Below, one piece after another: positions 1 to 12,800 of a DNA stretch of 64,000 nucleotides. How positions within the stretch are numbered: the first letter of the stretch is position 1; every line of letters begins with the position of its first letter. This DNA is from Oncomelania hupensis (Eukaryota > Mollusca > Gastropoda > Littorinimorpha > Pomatiopsidae): assembly GCA_036898135.1 (NCBI GenBank), contig CM072523.1:3603959-3667958 (forward strand). The letters are read 5' to 3'. The position numbers and the translations under genes are program-made. Below the pieces are notes generated by a model. It was given only the letters and a program-made list of their open reading frames with translations. It ran no database searches and was not told the origin of the DNA.

Positions 1-34
1 CAGGCATCGCTGCCTAAAGCCTCGCGGCTTATGA
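1..34 (-). other. Tandem 3'-UTR stem-loops of LINE copy A
   Basis: On the - strand two adjacent 5-bp stems, AAGCC/GGCTT and AGGCA/TGCCT, each close on a GCGA loop. GCGA is a GNRA tetraloop. They lie at the 3' end of the LINE, where RNA structure can be recognised by the element's own reverse transcriptase. The role is inferred. Confidence 0.5.
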
Positions 35-1596
35 AAGACGTCCCCTCATTGTTTATGGTATATATAGTTAGCAATATGATTTGCATGCATAATTTGAAAT
101 CTTTTCTAGTCATATTGATAGAATAAATTTTGAAATTTTGAATCAGTGTCTATGTGGTTTTTTAAACTATTTACAGATGGTGCAAATTTAATATTTGTTG
201 GTAAAGAATTCCAATAATTAGCTACTCTATGTGCAAATGAAAATTTTCGTTGGTTAGTTCTACAATATTTTATGAAAATTTTACCTTCACGCTTCCTAGT
301 TCTGTTAGAATGATCAAGTAAGAAAAAAGTATTAGTATTAACATCCTCTACATTATTAATTATTTTGAATGTCTGAATGAAATCACCCCTGATCCTACGT
401 CCTTTCAGAGAGTGAAGCCCAGATACCTTAATCTCTCTTCATATGTCATGTCACGACACTCAGATAATAGTTTTGTGGCTCGTCGTTGAATTTTTTCTAT
501 GGCTACAGACTGCCTTTTCAAATATGGACTCCAAACAACGTTAGCATATTCAACATGAGGTCTTACAAAAGCTTTATACAATTTTAAAAACGTTTCTTTT
601 TCCAAGTATGTGAATGCTCTTTTGATTATGCCTAACATTTGGTTTGCTTTAGTTACCACTCTCTGAATATGTGCGTCAAATTTTAACTTGCAATCAAAAG
701 TTACACCCAAGTCTTTTTCATTATCGCTTACATTTAATTTATAAACTTCATCTTTTATCAACATTGAATATTCGCATCCATGATTTCCTTTCCCCACATG
801 CATAACTTTACATTTCTGCACATTTAAATATAACTTCCACTTCTCACACCATTGCTGTAGCTTATGTAAATCATCTTGAATGACCTTAGATTTCGATGTT
901 GTATTATATATTTTAGTGTCATCAGCAAATATCTTAACCGTACTCTCCAGTATCTCAGGTAAATCATTAATATATATAGTAAAAAGAATTGGACCTAAAA
1001 TACTCCCCTGTGGAATACCACTTAAAACTCTAGCATCTTTCGACCTTTCTGAACCAACTTTAACCCACTGTTTACGTTCAAACAAAAAGCTTGATATCCA
1101 TTTAAGAACATTTCCTCCTATTCCATATGCAGCCAACTTTAACAACAGTCTCTTATGTGGCACAGAATCAAACGCCTTTCTAAAATCACAATACACTATA
1201 TCAACATCATTCCCATCATCAATTAAAGCCGTCAAATCCTCCATAACCTCTAACAACTGTGTCACACAAGACCTACGTTTTCTGAACCCATGCTGACAAT
1301 CTGCAAATAATTTATTATCCGTAAAGTATGACACAATGACATCCCGGACTAGAGACTCTAAAACTTTACATGTAATACAAGTCAAACTCACTGGACGATA
1401 ATTTCCAGGATCTGATTTGGAGCCCTTTTTAAAAATTGCTGTCACTTCCGCACTTTTCCATTCCTCAGGCAATATCCCCTCTTCTAATGACTTATTAAAC
1501 AATAGACACAAGGGACCAGACAACTCTTCACACAGCTCTTTTAGTACCTTGGATGCAATTCTGTCCGGAACTATAGGTGTTGTAATGTTAAATATA
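1..1596 (-). mobile_element. CR1-like non-LTR retrotransposon (LINE), 5'-truncated copy A
   Basis: The - strand encodes the RT and C-terminal part of a LINE ORF2. Visible RT blocks are YRPVSLT, DFRKAFDSVPHKRLL, PQGSILGPILF and the catalytic FADD. The thumb and C-terminal region follow (KDLGVTFD, YANVVWSPYLK, RRATKLL). The frame breaks once near 405-415 by a one-base shift. It then continues as a conserved tail (RGDFIQTFKI, NYWNSLP, NSLKNHID) to a stop at about 106. Positions 1-105 are 3' UTR, and the extreme 3' end probably lies just left of the window. Coding similarity starts abruptly near 1596, so the N-terminal half of ORF2 and its endonuclease are missing, the usual 5' truncation. Assignment to the CR1/Jockey group rests on RT motifs only. 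Confidence 0.88.
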
Positions 1597-1615
1597 TATA
1601 ATTAATTTAATTTTG

Positions 1616-1758
1616 TTATAACATTAACAGTAATTTATTCTTCTTTTTAATTTATGGCATTGTCTAACCTCTGACCGTGGTTCTATCCCATAAATTAAAA
1701 ATACATGAAAAATTAATGACAAACATGAAAGAAAAAGAAATAACTGTTAATGTTATAA
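1616..1758. mobile_element. Small palindromic MITE-like element, 143 bp
   Basis: The 15-base word TTATAACATTAACAG at 1616-1630 recurs as its exact reverse complement at 1744-1758. An inner inverted pair (1644-1657 and 1688-1701) extends the foldback. The interior is AT-rich and noncoding. Both ends begin with TTATAA, so a target duplication cannot be separated from the terminal repeat. It lies at the 5' truncation edge of LINE copy A. Confidence 0.45.
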
Positions 1759-2061
1759 TAAACTTACAATATTATTAGAATTAAATGAGATTGTTGTTGC
1801 GAACATTTCTACTTCATAATGATATAAGGACAAATTGACCATCTACTGTGGGAATCTAGAACCAGATCCAGAAAATTATAAATGTACAATCATCCATGGA
1901 CGAAATGATAATTTATCATATTTTTCTTGCTGTAGACTACCTCCTTCATCCTAGTGAAGATTTTGTAGACTTTAGGGGTTTCACGTTAGGTTATAATCTT
2001 CAATTAGTTCACGACAGAAACTGAAAGAGATGATCTTCCTTCCAATTTTGAATTTACTTAC
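1759..2061. other. Noncoding interval, possible intron
   Basis: No coding exon could be recognised. If the exon at 2062-2289 is real, this interval is the beginning of its first intron on the - strand, opening with GTAAGT at 2061-2056. Confidence 0.35.
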
Positions 2062-2289
2062 CAAACTAAAAGCGGGTCCACTGGACTGCATTGAAATCTT
2101 CTTCTTGGTATCCTCTTCTTTTTGTTTATGTTTGTTTTCCTTCTTCTTGTTGTCCCCTTGACAATTACGCATTGGATGGCGAGATATAATCAGAGTACTT
2201 CGAGAACATTGCATCAGCAGACCCCTCAACTGAAGACTAGCTGTCTGAATCAGTGCACGAGTTGCCATCATGAATAGTGGGTGTGTCAC
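2062..2289 (-). CDS. Candidate first coding exon of an unidentified gene (presequence-like N-terminus)
   Basis: An ATG at 2289 opens 76 codons that end exactly at a consensus donor (TTG|GTAAGT on the - strand, intron starting at 2061). Alternative starts are the MM pair at 2271 and 2268. The first ~45 residues are rich in Arg, Ser, Leu and Thr and have no acidic residue (for example TRALIQTASLQLRG). This resembles a mitochondrial presequence. A lysine/glutamate-rich linker follows, and the exon ends with SSGPAFSLV. I do not recognise the protein. No downstream exon was found to the left, where LINE copy A occupies 1-1596, so later exons may lie outside the window. A chance ORF next to a chance donor cannot be excluded. 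Confidence 0.35.
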
Positions 2290-3814
2290 TGCCTAGTGTA
2301 GTAGTAGCTGCTCTTCAACGAGAATACATAAATAACTTAATCAGCGGACAATTCTTCAGACTTCTGTCTTCTTTTTTTTCCATCGATCTTATTTTAATTT
2401 TTGCTGCACATCAGCAGTGAATTATTTTGATTGTAATTGTCACACTATACGCATATTTGTCAGTTTATTAATTAGCTGCACGGCTCACGTATCACTGTGT
2501 AACGGCAGAACACGCTTGCTTTGATTTCAAATGCACGTAAACACTAAACTTCCGATCACGTCCTTTGATGCGAACGCATGCCGTCAACAACAGTGATGTC
2601 CCTTGTAATTGCACTTAAGGGGAGGCAATTCATATTGATGGTTCAAAGTCCTGCAGCATTGCTCTTCTCCCTTAGAACACTTTGCTAACCCAAGTTACGG
2701 AAATTAAGTTATATTAATACATTTTCTTTGGAATAATAAGTATAAAATTCTTACAGCCCAAATGTACTTCATTTAGAAAACTAAATCTACGTAGACTGAA
2801 GCACAAAACAACCATTATGGAAGTTTAAACCTTCAAGTGAAAATTTGCATTATTTATAAACAGGAAGAGTTGCATCCCGTGCTGGGAAGATTGTGTTTAG
2901 GACTAAAGTTAAAGGCTAGTCTATAGATCGAAAACGAGTGTTGGAAGACCGCACCCTACCAAAATTCACTGGACTATCAGAACTACCAGTTGCGTGGAAG
3001 TGAAAGTTTTGTTTCTGGATCTTCAGGCTTCCGTGTGTTTTAACTGTAAGCTATGCCTTGTCTTTTCAGCTGCCAGATGAAACCTAGACTAAGAATAGAG
3101 TAGAACCAGCACAAATCAATGGAATGCGGTGTGCGCTTTTAGTTGGAGGATTAGCTTCACTTCCCTTTCAGTACAAGCAGTATTATGTGTTAACTGCTTG
3201 GTACGTGGTAGATGATGTTATTATTGGAGTAAAGCATATGCACTCTTTGGAACGTTGTTCTTTAATATATTTCAATCAACAACAAAATAATTTGCAGAAG
3301 ACAAAAAGACTGCTTTGGAATATGTTTACCAGTGTGTATTGTGTTGAATGCGTGTGAACACAAAATGTGTGAGAGAAAGTGTGAGTGTGTTTACAATAGA
3401 CCATAAACCAAGGAGAGGTCTCTCACTCCTAAGTCCAAATAAGGTCAGCAGTAATGCTCAATACAAATCATTTGTAGCGTGCAAGAGTGGTGCCATATAT
3501 CATTATCACTAATCAGTACTTCACTCCAGTAATCACAGAAAATCTGCTGAAATTTAACTGCTTTGCTTCCATTTTGTTAATATTATCTGTTTTAAAGCTT
3601 TTAATTTAGGATTAAATATAAAATATTATTTGTAGTTTACAGTCTGATAGTATTAAAATAAATCTACCTACAAGAATATTCTGGGTACAGTTCTGAAAGT
3701 TACACATAAATATTTTACAAAATAAGAGATAGCAGTTTTGTAATACATCAAAACATTCCTTGTCAGGGTGCAGGCTGTCAACAAGCAACTGGTCCTGCAG
3801 TCTTCAATGTTGTT
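2290..3814. other. Noncoding stretch
   Basis: No gene recognised. Short ORFs such as the one at 3124-3357 carry no known motif. If the exon at 2062-2289 is real, 2290-2700 would contain its promoter and 5' UTR; no clear core promoter element was seen. Confidence 0.4.
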
Positions 3815-4055
3815 TTCTTGAATGAATGAACATTGAGGTTTAACGTCTACACCCACCATTGGCGATATGGCAGACGGGGATAACCATCCCAGGGAAAGAG
3901 GGATAGGGCCCTGAATCAACACTGAACCACCAAAGCTATCATACTGCTAAAATGGACAGTGAAAATGGCCACATTTTATATCGCCCACTACGGGATTCGA
4001 ACCTGGGTCATCTGTGTGCCAGGCGAACGCTCTATCAATTGAGCTACGGCGGTTG
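3815..4055 (-). mobile_element. tRNA-headed SINE, family S1
   Basis: On the - strand a tRNA-like head with A-box (TAGCTCAATTGATAGAGCG) and B-box (GGTTCGAATCC) occupies about 4052-3975. A body containing a CCATATCGCC motif follows, ending near TTCATTCATTC. The same head and body occur at 6526-6745 (+) and a tail fragment at 62505-62640. It is a SINE rather than a tRNA gene because the tRNA stems are imperfect and the conserved body is attached. Confidence 0.75.
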
Positions 4056-6525
4056 TTTCTTTTTGGCTTGGTAATAGCTGGAGGTATGAAACATTAGGCA
4101 ATGAGCTATGAAACTGTAAACCTAGTTCTTTATGCTATTGGTCATTGAAATTGCCCTTATTATTTTCTCTATTATTGGGCCAGGTATATAATCCCTTTTA
4201 ATACACTGTTAGTATGGTCTGATCAAATGTCAGATCTTTTTATCCACCTGATATTTGTAGGCCTATGAACCTTAAAATGTATGGTTCAGTAGACTTCAGC
4301 AGTGTCGGATGAATACTTCAGCCCTCTTGCTTTACATGCATGTTTGTACTGGTGACTGTGTTAGGCAACAATTAGTAATTGCAAATGTTTTTGTGAAAGT
4401 TTTGATTTTTTTTTTTTTAACAATTTGTAATTTTGGAAGGACAAATTTAGCAGTTTACTTTCCTTGTGTTTTACCTTAGTGTAAAAGTTTACATTATATA
4501 TATATAGATAATATAAATACACATCTTTCTTTTAATAAAGTTATATTTTAAGATGAAGATGTTAACCTGCAAGTGTGTGCACCCTTTTTTAAAAAGGTTT
4601 TTAGCAAAGCAATTGCAGTGTAAAGTTAAAATCTTTCTGCAGCAGTACACCAGCAATGATAGAAAAAGAGTGTATCAATACAATTTAGAATCAGTAACAC
4701 AAACGATCACTGGACAGCTTGGAACTAATAATCTTGTTTGACCTGGTGTAGCACAGTCTGAGGATGTCAATTGTTCTTTGACCAGGCTATCAGGTTTGCT
4801 GCATTTATGTTTGGTTGCCACAGCAGGTCCTATGTATTGACTGGCTCCAACTGAGGTATAAGTTAATATTTAAGCCTCTATTTATTTTAGAGTTGCTTAA
4901 AAAGCTATTCCACGAGCCACAAATAGTATACAGCTATAAACAAAGTGGCTGCAAAAAAACTATTTCATCTATTTGATTGTTTATTAAAAGCTGTTTGATG
5001 AGTCACAATTAGAATAAAATTAAAAGCAAATGGCTGCAGACAATGTTCAACTTTACACTCCCGTTGCTCTGTAGCATGGGATCGATGGGGTGCCATTTAA
5101 ACACCAGTTGTTAAAATAATTATCTAAACTATTCAATTTCTTGTTCTTGTTTTCCTGCCCAATGGAAATTAGCCAGCCAGCTTACAAATAAAATCTGTTA
5201 TTCACTATAGAATATAAACTATAATGCAGTGAAAAGTCTAACCTGGTCACTAGTATAATTTATACTGACTCTGAGTTATTGAGTATCATGCTACTTTATT
5301 AGGGTGTAGTAGCTATGCTGGTCGGGGTTTTAACCCCCCAGGGGAACCCCTGCTACAGGTGGACTGGACTTCTTAGAGGTCTGATTATAGATTAAAGCAG
5401 TGGGAACTAATCTATTTCTTTAAAAAAAAAATTCCTTTCATATTTATTTATTTTATAAATGGTCTTGCACACACCTGAATTTTTGACATTTGCTCTGTAC
5501 AGGTACCACAAGATCCTGAAGAAGGAAAATAATACTAATACGAAGAAGAATAGTTTGAACTGAAGCATGAAGTGTCTGTAAAACATTGCTATTGGTCAGG
5601 ATAGGACAATCACGGGCCAGATTGGCCTATCCTGGCAAAGAAATATGGATGTAACGCAGAGCAAATTTCCCGGTAAAAGCTATAGGGTTAAAACAGAAAA
5701 TCCCACATATATATAATGATCATGTTAACACCACCTCCTCCTTGTTAGAACTGTCCCACATTTACATTGACATTCCATGTATACCTCTTTCACCCTCGCA
5801 CTACAAATCCCCATTTACATTTTACAAAACTTTAAAAAAAATTGTATCATTGATGATGTGTTCAAATTTAAGTGTATGAAAGGTACAATTTTTTTTATAT
5901 TAGTGCCTAAATAACTAATAATTATTAGTTTTATCAAGTTAGTATAGCTGTGGGATAGATCTATCAGTTTTGCAACAGGTGTATTTTTGTTTACATACTG
6001 TGCACATACGTGAATTATTCATGATGGAGTATTTTTCTGGATCACCTAATGTATTTTGTTCATGCCAAATGATATGGGCATGCTGCTTGATCATAATATA
6101 GTTTTGTTGTCTAGACTTTTTTTTTTTAAATTGCATAATGTATTTTGAATTAGACTAATTTTACCCTTAAATACCATGAGCATTTCTTGTGGTTGTTTAT
6201 GTGTATGTGTTGGGTTTTATTGTATGTATGTGTGTACGTGTGTGTTGGCTTACACAGTGCATAAGACTAAGAGAGAGAGAGAGAGAGAGAGAGAAAGTGA
6301 AGTACCATATGTAGCACTATCACTGACTGTGTGTGTTTGTGTGTGCGTGTTAGAGAGTGAGAATGGGTGTGTGTGTGTGTGGGTGTGTGTGTGTGTGTAT
6401 GCATACATTAATGGAATGATCAAATCAGACAGCTTTCCTGTATTTGTGCTGAAAACATTGTGTTAGTTCATTACGCAAAGCTTCTTTTAAATGACCTCTT
6501 GCTCTAACTAACCGTACCTTAGTCC
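4056..6525. other. Noncoding AT-rich stretch with simple repeats
   Basis: No coding exon is supported. A (GA)n run lies at 6270-6294 and (TG)n-rich blocks lie at 6330-6410; both generate spurious ORFs. The 62-codon ORF at 4553-4741 has no recognisable motif. Confidence 0.5.
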
Positions 6526-6745
6526 CACCGCTGTAGCTCAAGTGGTAGAGCGTACGCCTGGCACACTGATGACCCAGGTTTCAATCCTGTGTTGGGCAAA
6601 ATTGAAAGTGGCCATTTTTCACCGTCCATTTTAGCAGTGGGGTTGCTCTGGTGGTTCAGTGTTGATGTAGGGCCCTGGGAGGGTTACCCCCCTTCTGCCA
6701 TATCGCCGATGGTGGGTATAGACGTTGAACTTCAATGTTCTTTCT
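6526..6745 (+). mobile_element. tRNA-headed SINE, family S1 (second copy)
   Basis: It has the same head as the copy at 3815-4055, with an A-box around TAGCTCAAGTGGTAGAGCG and a degenerate B-box (GGTTTCAATCC). The body continues through CTGCCATATCGCCGATGGTG to TTCAATGTTC. The + orientation is opposite to that of the first copy. Confidence 0.75.
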
Positions 6746-6888
6746 GGCGCCTTAGAGCCCACATTGTCGGGGCTTTGCATGTTAAAAAACCATTTTATTA
6801 TTAATTGAAGTCTGAAGCGCTTTCAGAATATTATTCTAGTCAGTACAATATGAAGCTCTATAAACATAATTAAAAGACCATTAACGTT

Positions 6889-9800
6889 TGTTGTAGACTA
6901 TTTTTACCAGGGATTGTATAGATCTACATAGGGATTTCTACATATATCTTGCCTAACAACACTTTGATGTTTTCCAATAGCTGGCTGCACTGTTGTAGAC
7001 TATTTTTTTTACCAGGGATTGTATAGATCTACATAGGGATTTCTACATATATCTTGCCTAACAACACTTTGATGTTTTCCAATAGCTGGCTGCACTGTTG
7101 TAGACTATTTTTACCAGGGATTGTATAGATCTACATAGGGATTATCTACATATATCTTGCCTAACAACACTTTGATGTTTTCCAATAGCTGGGCTGCACT
7201 GTTGTAGACTATTTTTACCAGGGATTGTATAGATCTACATAGGGATTGTAACTACATATCTTGCCTAACAACACTTTGATGTTTTCCAATAGCTGCTGCA
7301 CTGTTGTAGACTATTTTACCAGGGGATTGTATAGATCTACATAGGGATTGTAACTACATATCTTGCCTAACAACACTTTGATGTTTTTCCAATAGCTGGC
7401 TGCACTGTTGTAGACTATTTTTACCAGTGGATTGTATAGATCTACATAGGGATTGTAACTACATATCTTGCCTAACAACACTTTGATGTTTTCCCAACAG
7501 CTGGCTGCACTGTTGTAGACTATTTTTACCAGGGATTGTATAGATCTACATAGGGATTTCTACATATATCTTGCCTAACAACACTTTGATGTTTTCCAAT
7601 AGCTGGCTGCACTGTTGTAGACTATTTTTACCAGGGATTGTATAGATCTACATAGGGATTTCTACATATATCTTGCCTAACAACACTTTGATGTTTTCCA
7701 ACTGGCTGCACTGTTGTAGACTATTTTTACCAGGGATTGTATAGATCTACATAGGGATTTCTACATATATCTTGCCTAACAACACTTTGATGTTTTCCAA
7801 CAGCTGGCTGCACTGTTGTAGACTATTTTTACCAGGGATTGTATAGATCTACATAGGGATTTCTACATATATCTTGCCTAACAACACTTTGATGTTTTCC
7901 AATAGCTGGCTGCACTGTTGTAGACTATTTTTACCAGGGATTGTATAGATCTACATAGGGATTGTAACTACATATATCTTGCCTAACAACACTTTGATGT
8001 TTTCCAATAGCTGGGCTGCACTGTTGTAGACTATTTTTACCAGGGATTGTATAGATCTACATAGGGATTTACTACATATATCTTGCCTAACAACACTTTG
8101 ATGTTTTCCCAACAGCTGGCTGCACTGTTGTAGACTATTTTTACCAGGGATTGTATAGATCTACATAGGGATTTCTACATATATCTTGCCTAACAACACT
8201 TTGATGTTTTCCAATAGCTGGCTGCACTGTTGTAGACTATTTTTACCAGGGATTGTATAGATCTACATAGGGATTGTAACTACATATCTTGCCTAACAAC
8301 ACTTTGATGTTTTCCAATAGCTGGCTTGCACTGTTGTAGACTATTTTTACCAGGGATTGTATAGATCTACATAGGGATTTACTACATATATCTTGCCTAA
8401 CAACACTTTGATGTTTTCCAATAGCTGGCTGCACTGTTGTAGACTATTTTTACCAGGGATTGTATAGATCTACATAGGGATTGTAACTACATATCTTGCC
8501 TAACAACACTTTGATGTTTTCCCAACAGCTGGCTGCACTGTTGTAGACTATTTTACCAGGGATTGTATAGATCTACATAGGGATTTCTACATATATCTTG
8601 CCTAACAACACTTTGATGTTTTCCAATAGCTGGCTGCACTGTTGTAGACTATTTTTACCAGGGATTGTATAGATCTACATAGGGATTGTAACTACATATC
8701 TTGCCTAACAACACTTTGATGTTTTCCAATAGCTGGCTGCACTGTTGTAGACTATTTTTACCAGGGATTGTATAGATCTACATAGGGATTTCTACATATA
8801 TCTTGCCTAACAACACTTTGATGTTTTCCAATAGCTGGCTGCACTGTTGTAGACTATTTTTACCAGGGATTGTATAGATCTACATAGGGATTGTAACTAC
8901 ATATATCTTGCCTAACAACACTTTGATGTTTTCCAATAGCTGGCTGCACTGTTGTAGACTATTTTTACCAGGGATTGTATAGATCTACATAGGGATTTCT
9001 ACATATATCTTGCCTAACAACACTTTGATGTTTTCCAATAGCTGGCTGCACTGTTGTAGACTATTTTTACCAGGGATTGTATAGATCTACATAGGGATTG
9101 TACTACATATATCTTGCCTAACAACACTTTGATGTTTTCCAATAGCTGGCTGCACTGTTGTAGACTATTTTTACCAGGGATTGTATAGATCTACATAGGG
9201 ATTTCTACATATATCTTGCCTAACAACACTTTGATGTTTTCCAATAGCTGGCTGCACTGTTGTAGACTATTTTTACCAGGGATTGTATAGATCTACATAG
9301 GGATTGTAACTACATATATCTTGCCTAACAACACTTTGATGTTTTCCAATAGCTGGCTGCACTGTTGTAGACTATTTTTACCAGGGATTGTATAGATCTA
9401 CATAGGGATTGTCCTACATATATCTTGCCTAACAACACTTTGATGTTTTCCAATAGCTGGCTGCACTGTTGTAGACTATTTTTACCAGGGATTGTATAGA
9501 TCTACATAGGGATTTCTACATATATCTTGCCTAACAACACTTTGATGTTTTCCAATAGCTGGCTGCACTGTTGTAGACTATTTTTACCAGGGATTGTATA
9601 GATCTACATAGGGATTGTAACTACATATATCTTGCCTAACAACACTTTGATGTTTTCCAATAGCTGGCTGCACTGTTGTAGACTATTTTTACCAGGGATT
9701 GTATAGATCTACATAGGATTTACTACATATATCTTGCCTAACAACACTTTGATGTTTTCCAATAGCTGGCTGCACTGTTGTAGACTATTTTTACCAGGGA

Positions 9801-12800
9801 TTGTATAGATCTACATAGGGATTTCTACATATATCTTGCCTAACAACACTTTGATGTTTTCCAATAGCTCGGCTGCACTGTTGTAGACTATTTTTACCAG
9901 GGATTGTATAGATCTACATAGGGATTTCTACATATATCTTGCCTAACAACACTTTGATGTTTTCCAAAAGCTGGCTGCACTGTTGTAGACTATTTTTACC
10001 AGGGATTGTATAGATCTACATAGGGATTTCTACATATATCTTGCCTAACAACACTTTGATGTTTTCCAATAGCTGGCTGCACTGTTGTAGACTATTTTTA
10101 CCAGGGATTGTATAGATCTACATAGGGATTGTACTACATATATCTTGCCTAACAACACTTTGATGTTTTCCAATAGCTGGCTGCACTGTTGTAGACTATT
10201 TTTACCAGGGATTGTATAGATCTACATAGGGATTTCTACATATATCTTGCCTAACAACACTTTGATGTTTTCCAATAGCTGGCTGCACTGTTGTAGACTA
10301 TTTTTACCAGGGATTGTATAGATCTACATAGGGATTTCTACATATATCTTGCCTAACAACACTTTGATGTTTTCCAATAGCTGGCTGCACTGTTGTAGAC
10401 TATTTTTACCAGGGATTGTATAGATCTACATAGGGATTTCTACATATATCTTGCCTAACAACACTTTGATGTTTTCCAATAGCTGGCTGCACTGTTGTAG
10501 ACTATTTTTACCAGGGATTGTATAGATCTACATAGGGATTTTAACTACATATATCTTGCCTAACAACACTTTGATGTTTTCCAATAGCTGGCTGCACTGT
10601 TGTAGACTATTTTTACCAGGGATTGTATAGATCTACATAGGGATTGTACTACATATATCTTGCCTAACAACACTTTGATGTTTTCCAATAGCTGGCTGCA
10701 CTGTTGTAGACTATTTTTACCAGGGATTGTATAGATCTACATAGGGATTTCTACATATATCTTGCCTAACAACACTTTGATGTTTTCCAATAGCTGGCTG
10801 CACTGTTGTAGACTATTTTTACCAGGGATTGTATAGATCTACATAGGGATTTCTACATATATCTTGCCTAACAACACTTTGATGTTTTCCAATAGCTGGC
10901 TGCACTGTTGTAGACTATTTTTACCAGGGATTGTATAGATCTACATAGGGATTTCTACATATATCTTGCCTAACAACACTTTGATGTTTTCCAATAGCTG
11001 GCTGCACTGTTGTAGACTATTTTTACCAGGGATTGTATAGATCTACATAGGGATTTCTACATATATCTTGCCTAACAACACTTTGATGTTTTCCAATAGC
11101 TGGCTGCACTGTTGTAGACTATTTTTACCAGGGATTGTATAGATCTACATAGGGATTGTAACTACATATATCTTGCCTAACAACACTTTGATGTTTTCCA
11201 ATAGCTGGCTGCACTGTTGTAGACTATTTTTACCAGGGATTGTATAGATCTACATAGGGATTTCTACATATATCTTGCCTAACAACACTTTGATGTTTTC
11301 CAATAGCTGGCTGCACTGTTGTAGACTATTTTTACCAGGGATTGTATAGATCTACATAGGGATTTCTACATATATCTTGCCTAACAACACTTTGATGTTT
11401 TCCAACAGCTGGCTGCACTGTTGTAGACTATTTTTACCAGGGATTGTATAGATCTACATAGGGATTTCTACATATATCTTGCCTAACAACACTTTGATGT
11501 TTTCCAATAGCTGGCTGCACTGTTGTAGACTATTTTTACCAGGGATTGTATAGATCTACATAGGGATTTCTACATATATCTTGCCTAACAACACTTTGAT
11601 GTTTTCCAATAGCTGGCTGCACTGTTGTAGACTATTTTTACCAGGGATTGTATAGATCTACATAGGGATTGTAACTACATATATCTTGCCTAACAACACT
11701 TTGATGTTTTCCAATAGCTGGCTGCACTGTTGTAGACTATTTTTACCAGGGATTGTATAGATCTACATAGGGATTGTAACTACATATATCTTGCCTAACA
11801 ACACTTTGATGTTTTCCAATAGCTGGCTGCACTGTTGTAGACTATTTTTACCAGGGATTGTATAGATCTACATAGGGATTTCTACATATATCTTGCCTAA
11901 CAACACTTTGATGTTTTCCAATAGCTGGCTGCACTGTTGTAGACTATTTTTACCAGGGATTGTATAGATCTACATAGGGATTTACTACATATATCTTGCC
12001 TAACAACACTTTGATGTTTTCCAATAGCTGGCTGCACTGTTGTAGACTATTTTTACCAGGGATTGTATAGATCTACATAGGGATTGTAACTACATATATC
12101 ATGCCTAACAACACTTTGATGTTTTCCAATAGCTGGCTGCACTGTTGTAGACTATTTTTACCAGGGATTGTATAGATCTACATAGGGATTGTAACTACAT
12201 ATATCTTGCCTAACAACACTTTGATGTTTTCCAACAGCTGGCTGCACTGTTGTAGACTATTTTTACCAGGGATTGTATAGATTCTACATAGGGATTTCTA
12301 CATATATCTTGCCTAACAACACTTTGATGTTTTCCAATCAGCTGGCTGCACTGTTGTAGACTATTTTTTACCCAGGGATTGTATAGATCTACATAGGGAT
12401 GTAACTACATATATCTTGCCTAACAACACTTTGATGTTTTCCAATAGCTGGCCTGCACTGTTGTAGACTATTTTTACCAGGGATTGTATAGATCTACATA
12501 GGGATTGTAACTACATATATCTTGCCTAACAACACTTTGATGTTTTCCAACAGCTGGCTGCACTGTTTGTAGACTATTTTTACCAGGGATTGTATAGATC
12601 TACATAGGGATTGTAACTACATATATCTTGCCTAACAACACTTTGATGTTTTCCAATAGCTGGCTGCACTGTTGTAGACTATTTTTACCAGGGATTGTAT
12701 AGATCTACATAGGGATTGTAACTACATATATCTTGCCTAACAACACTTTGATGTTTTCCAATAGCTGGCTGCACTGTTGTAGACTATTTTTACCAGGGAT

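Noticed and set aside
2588..2600. CAGTGATGTCCC word as a second hAT terminus
   Set aside because: No matching inverted end or duplication was seen nearby; probably chance or an unrecognisable remnant.
3975..4055. Functional tRNA gene on the - strand
   Set aside because: A- and B-boxes are present, but acceptor pairing is poor and the SINE body follows; a second copy carries the same body.
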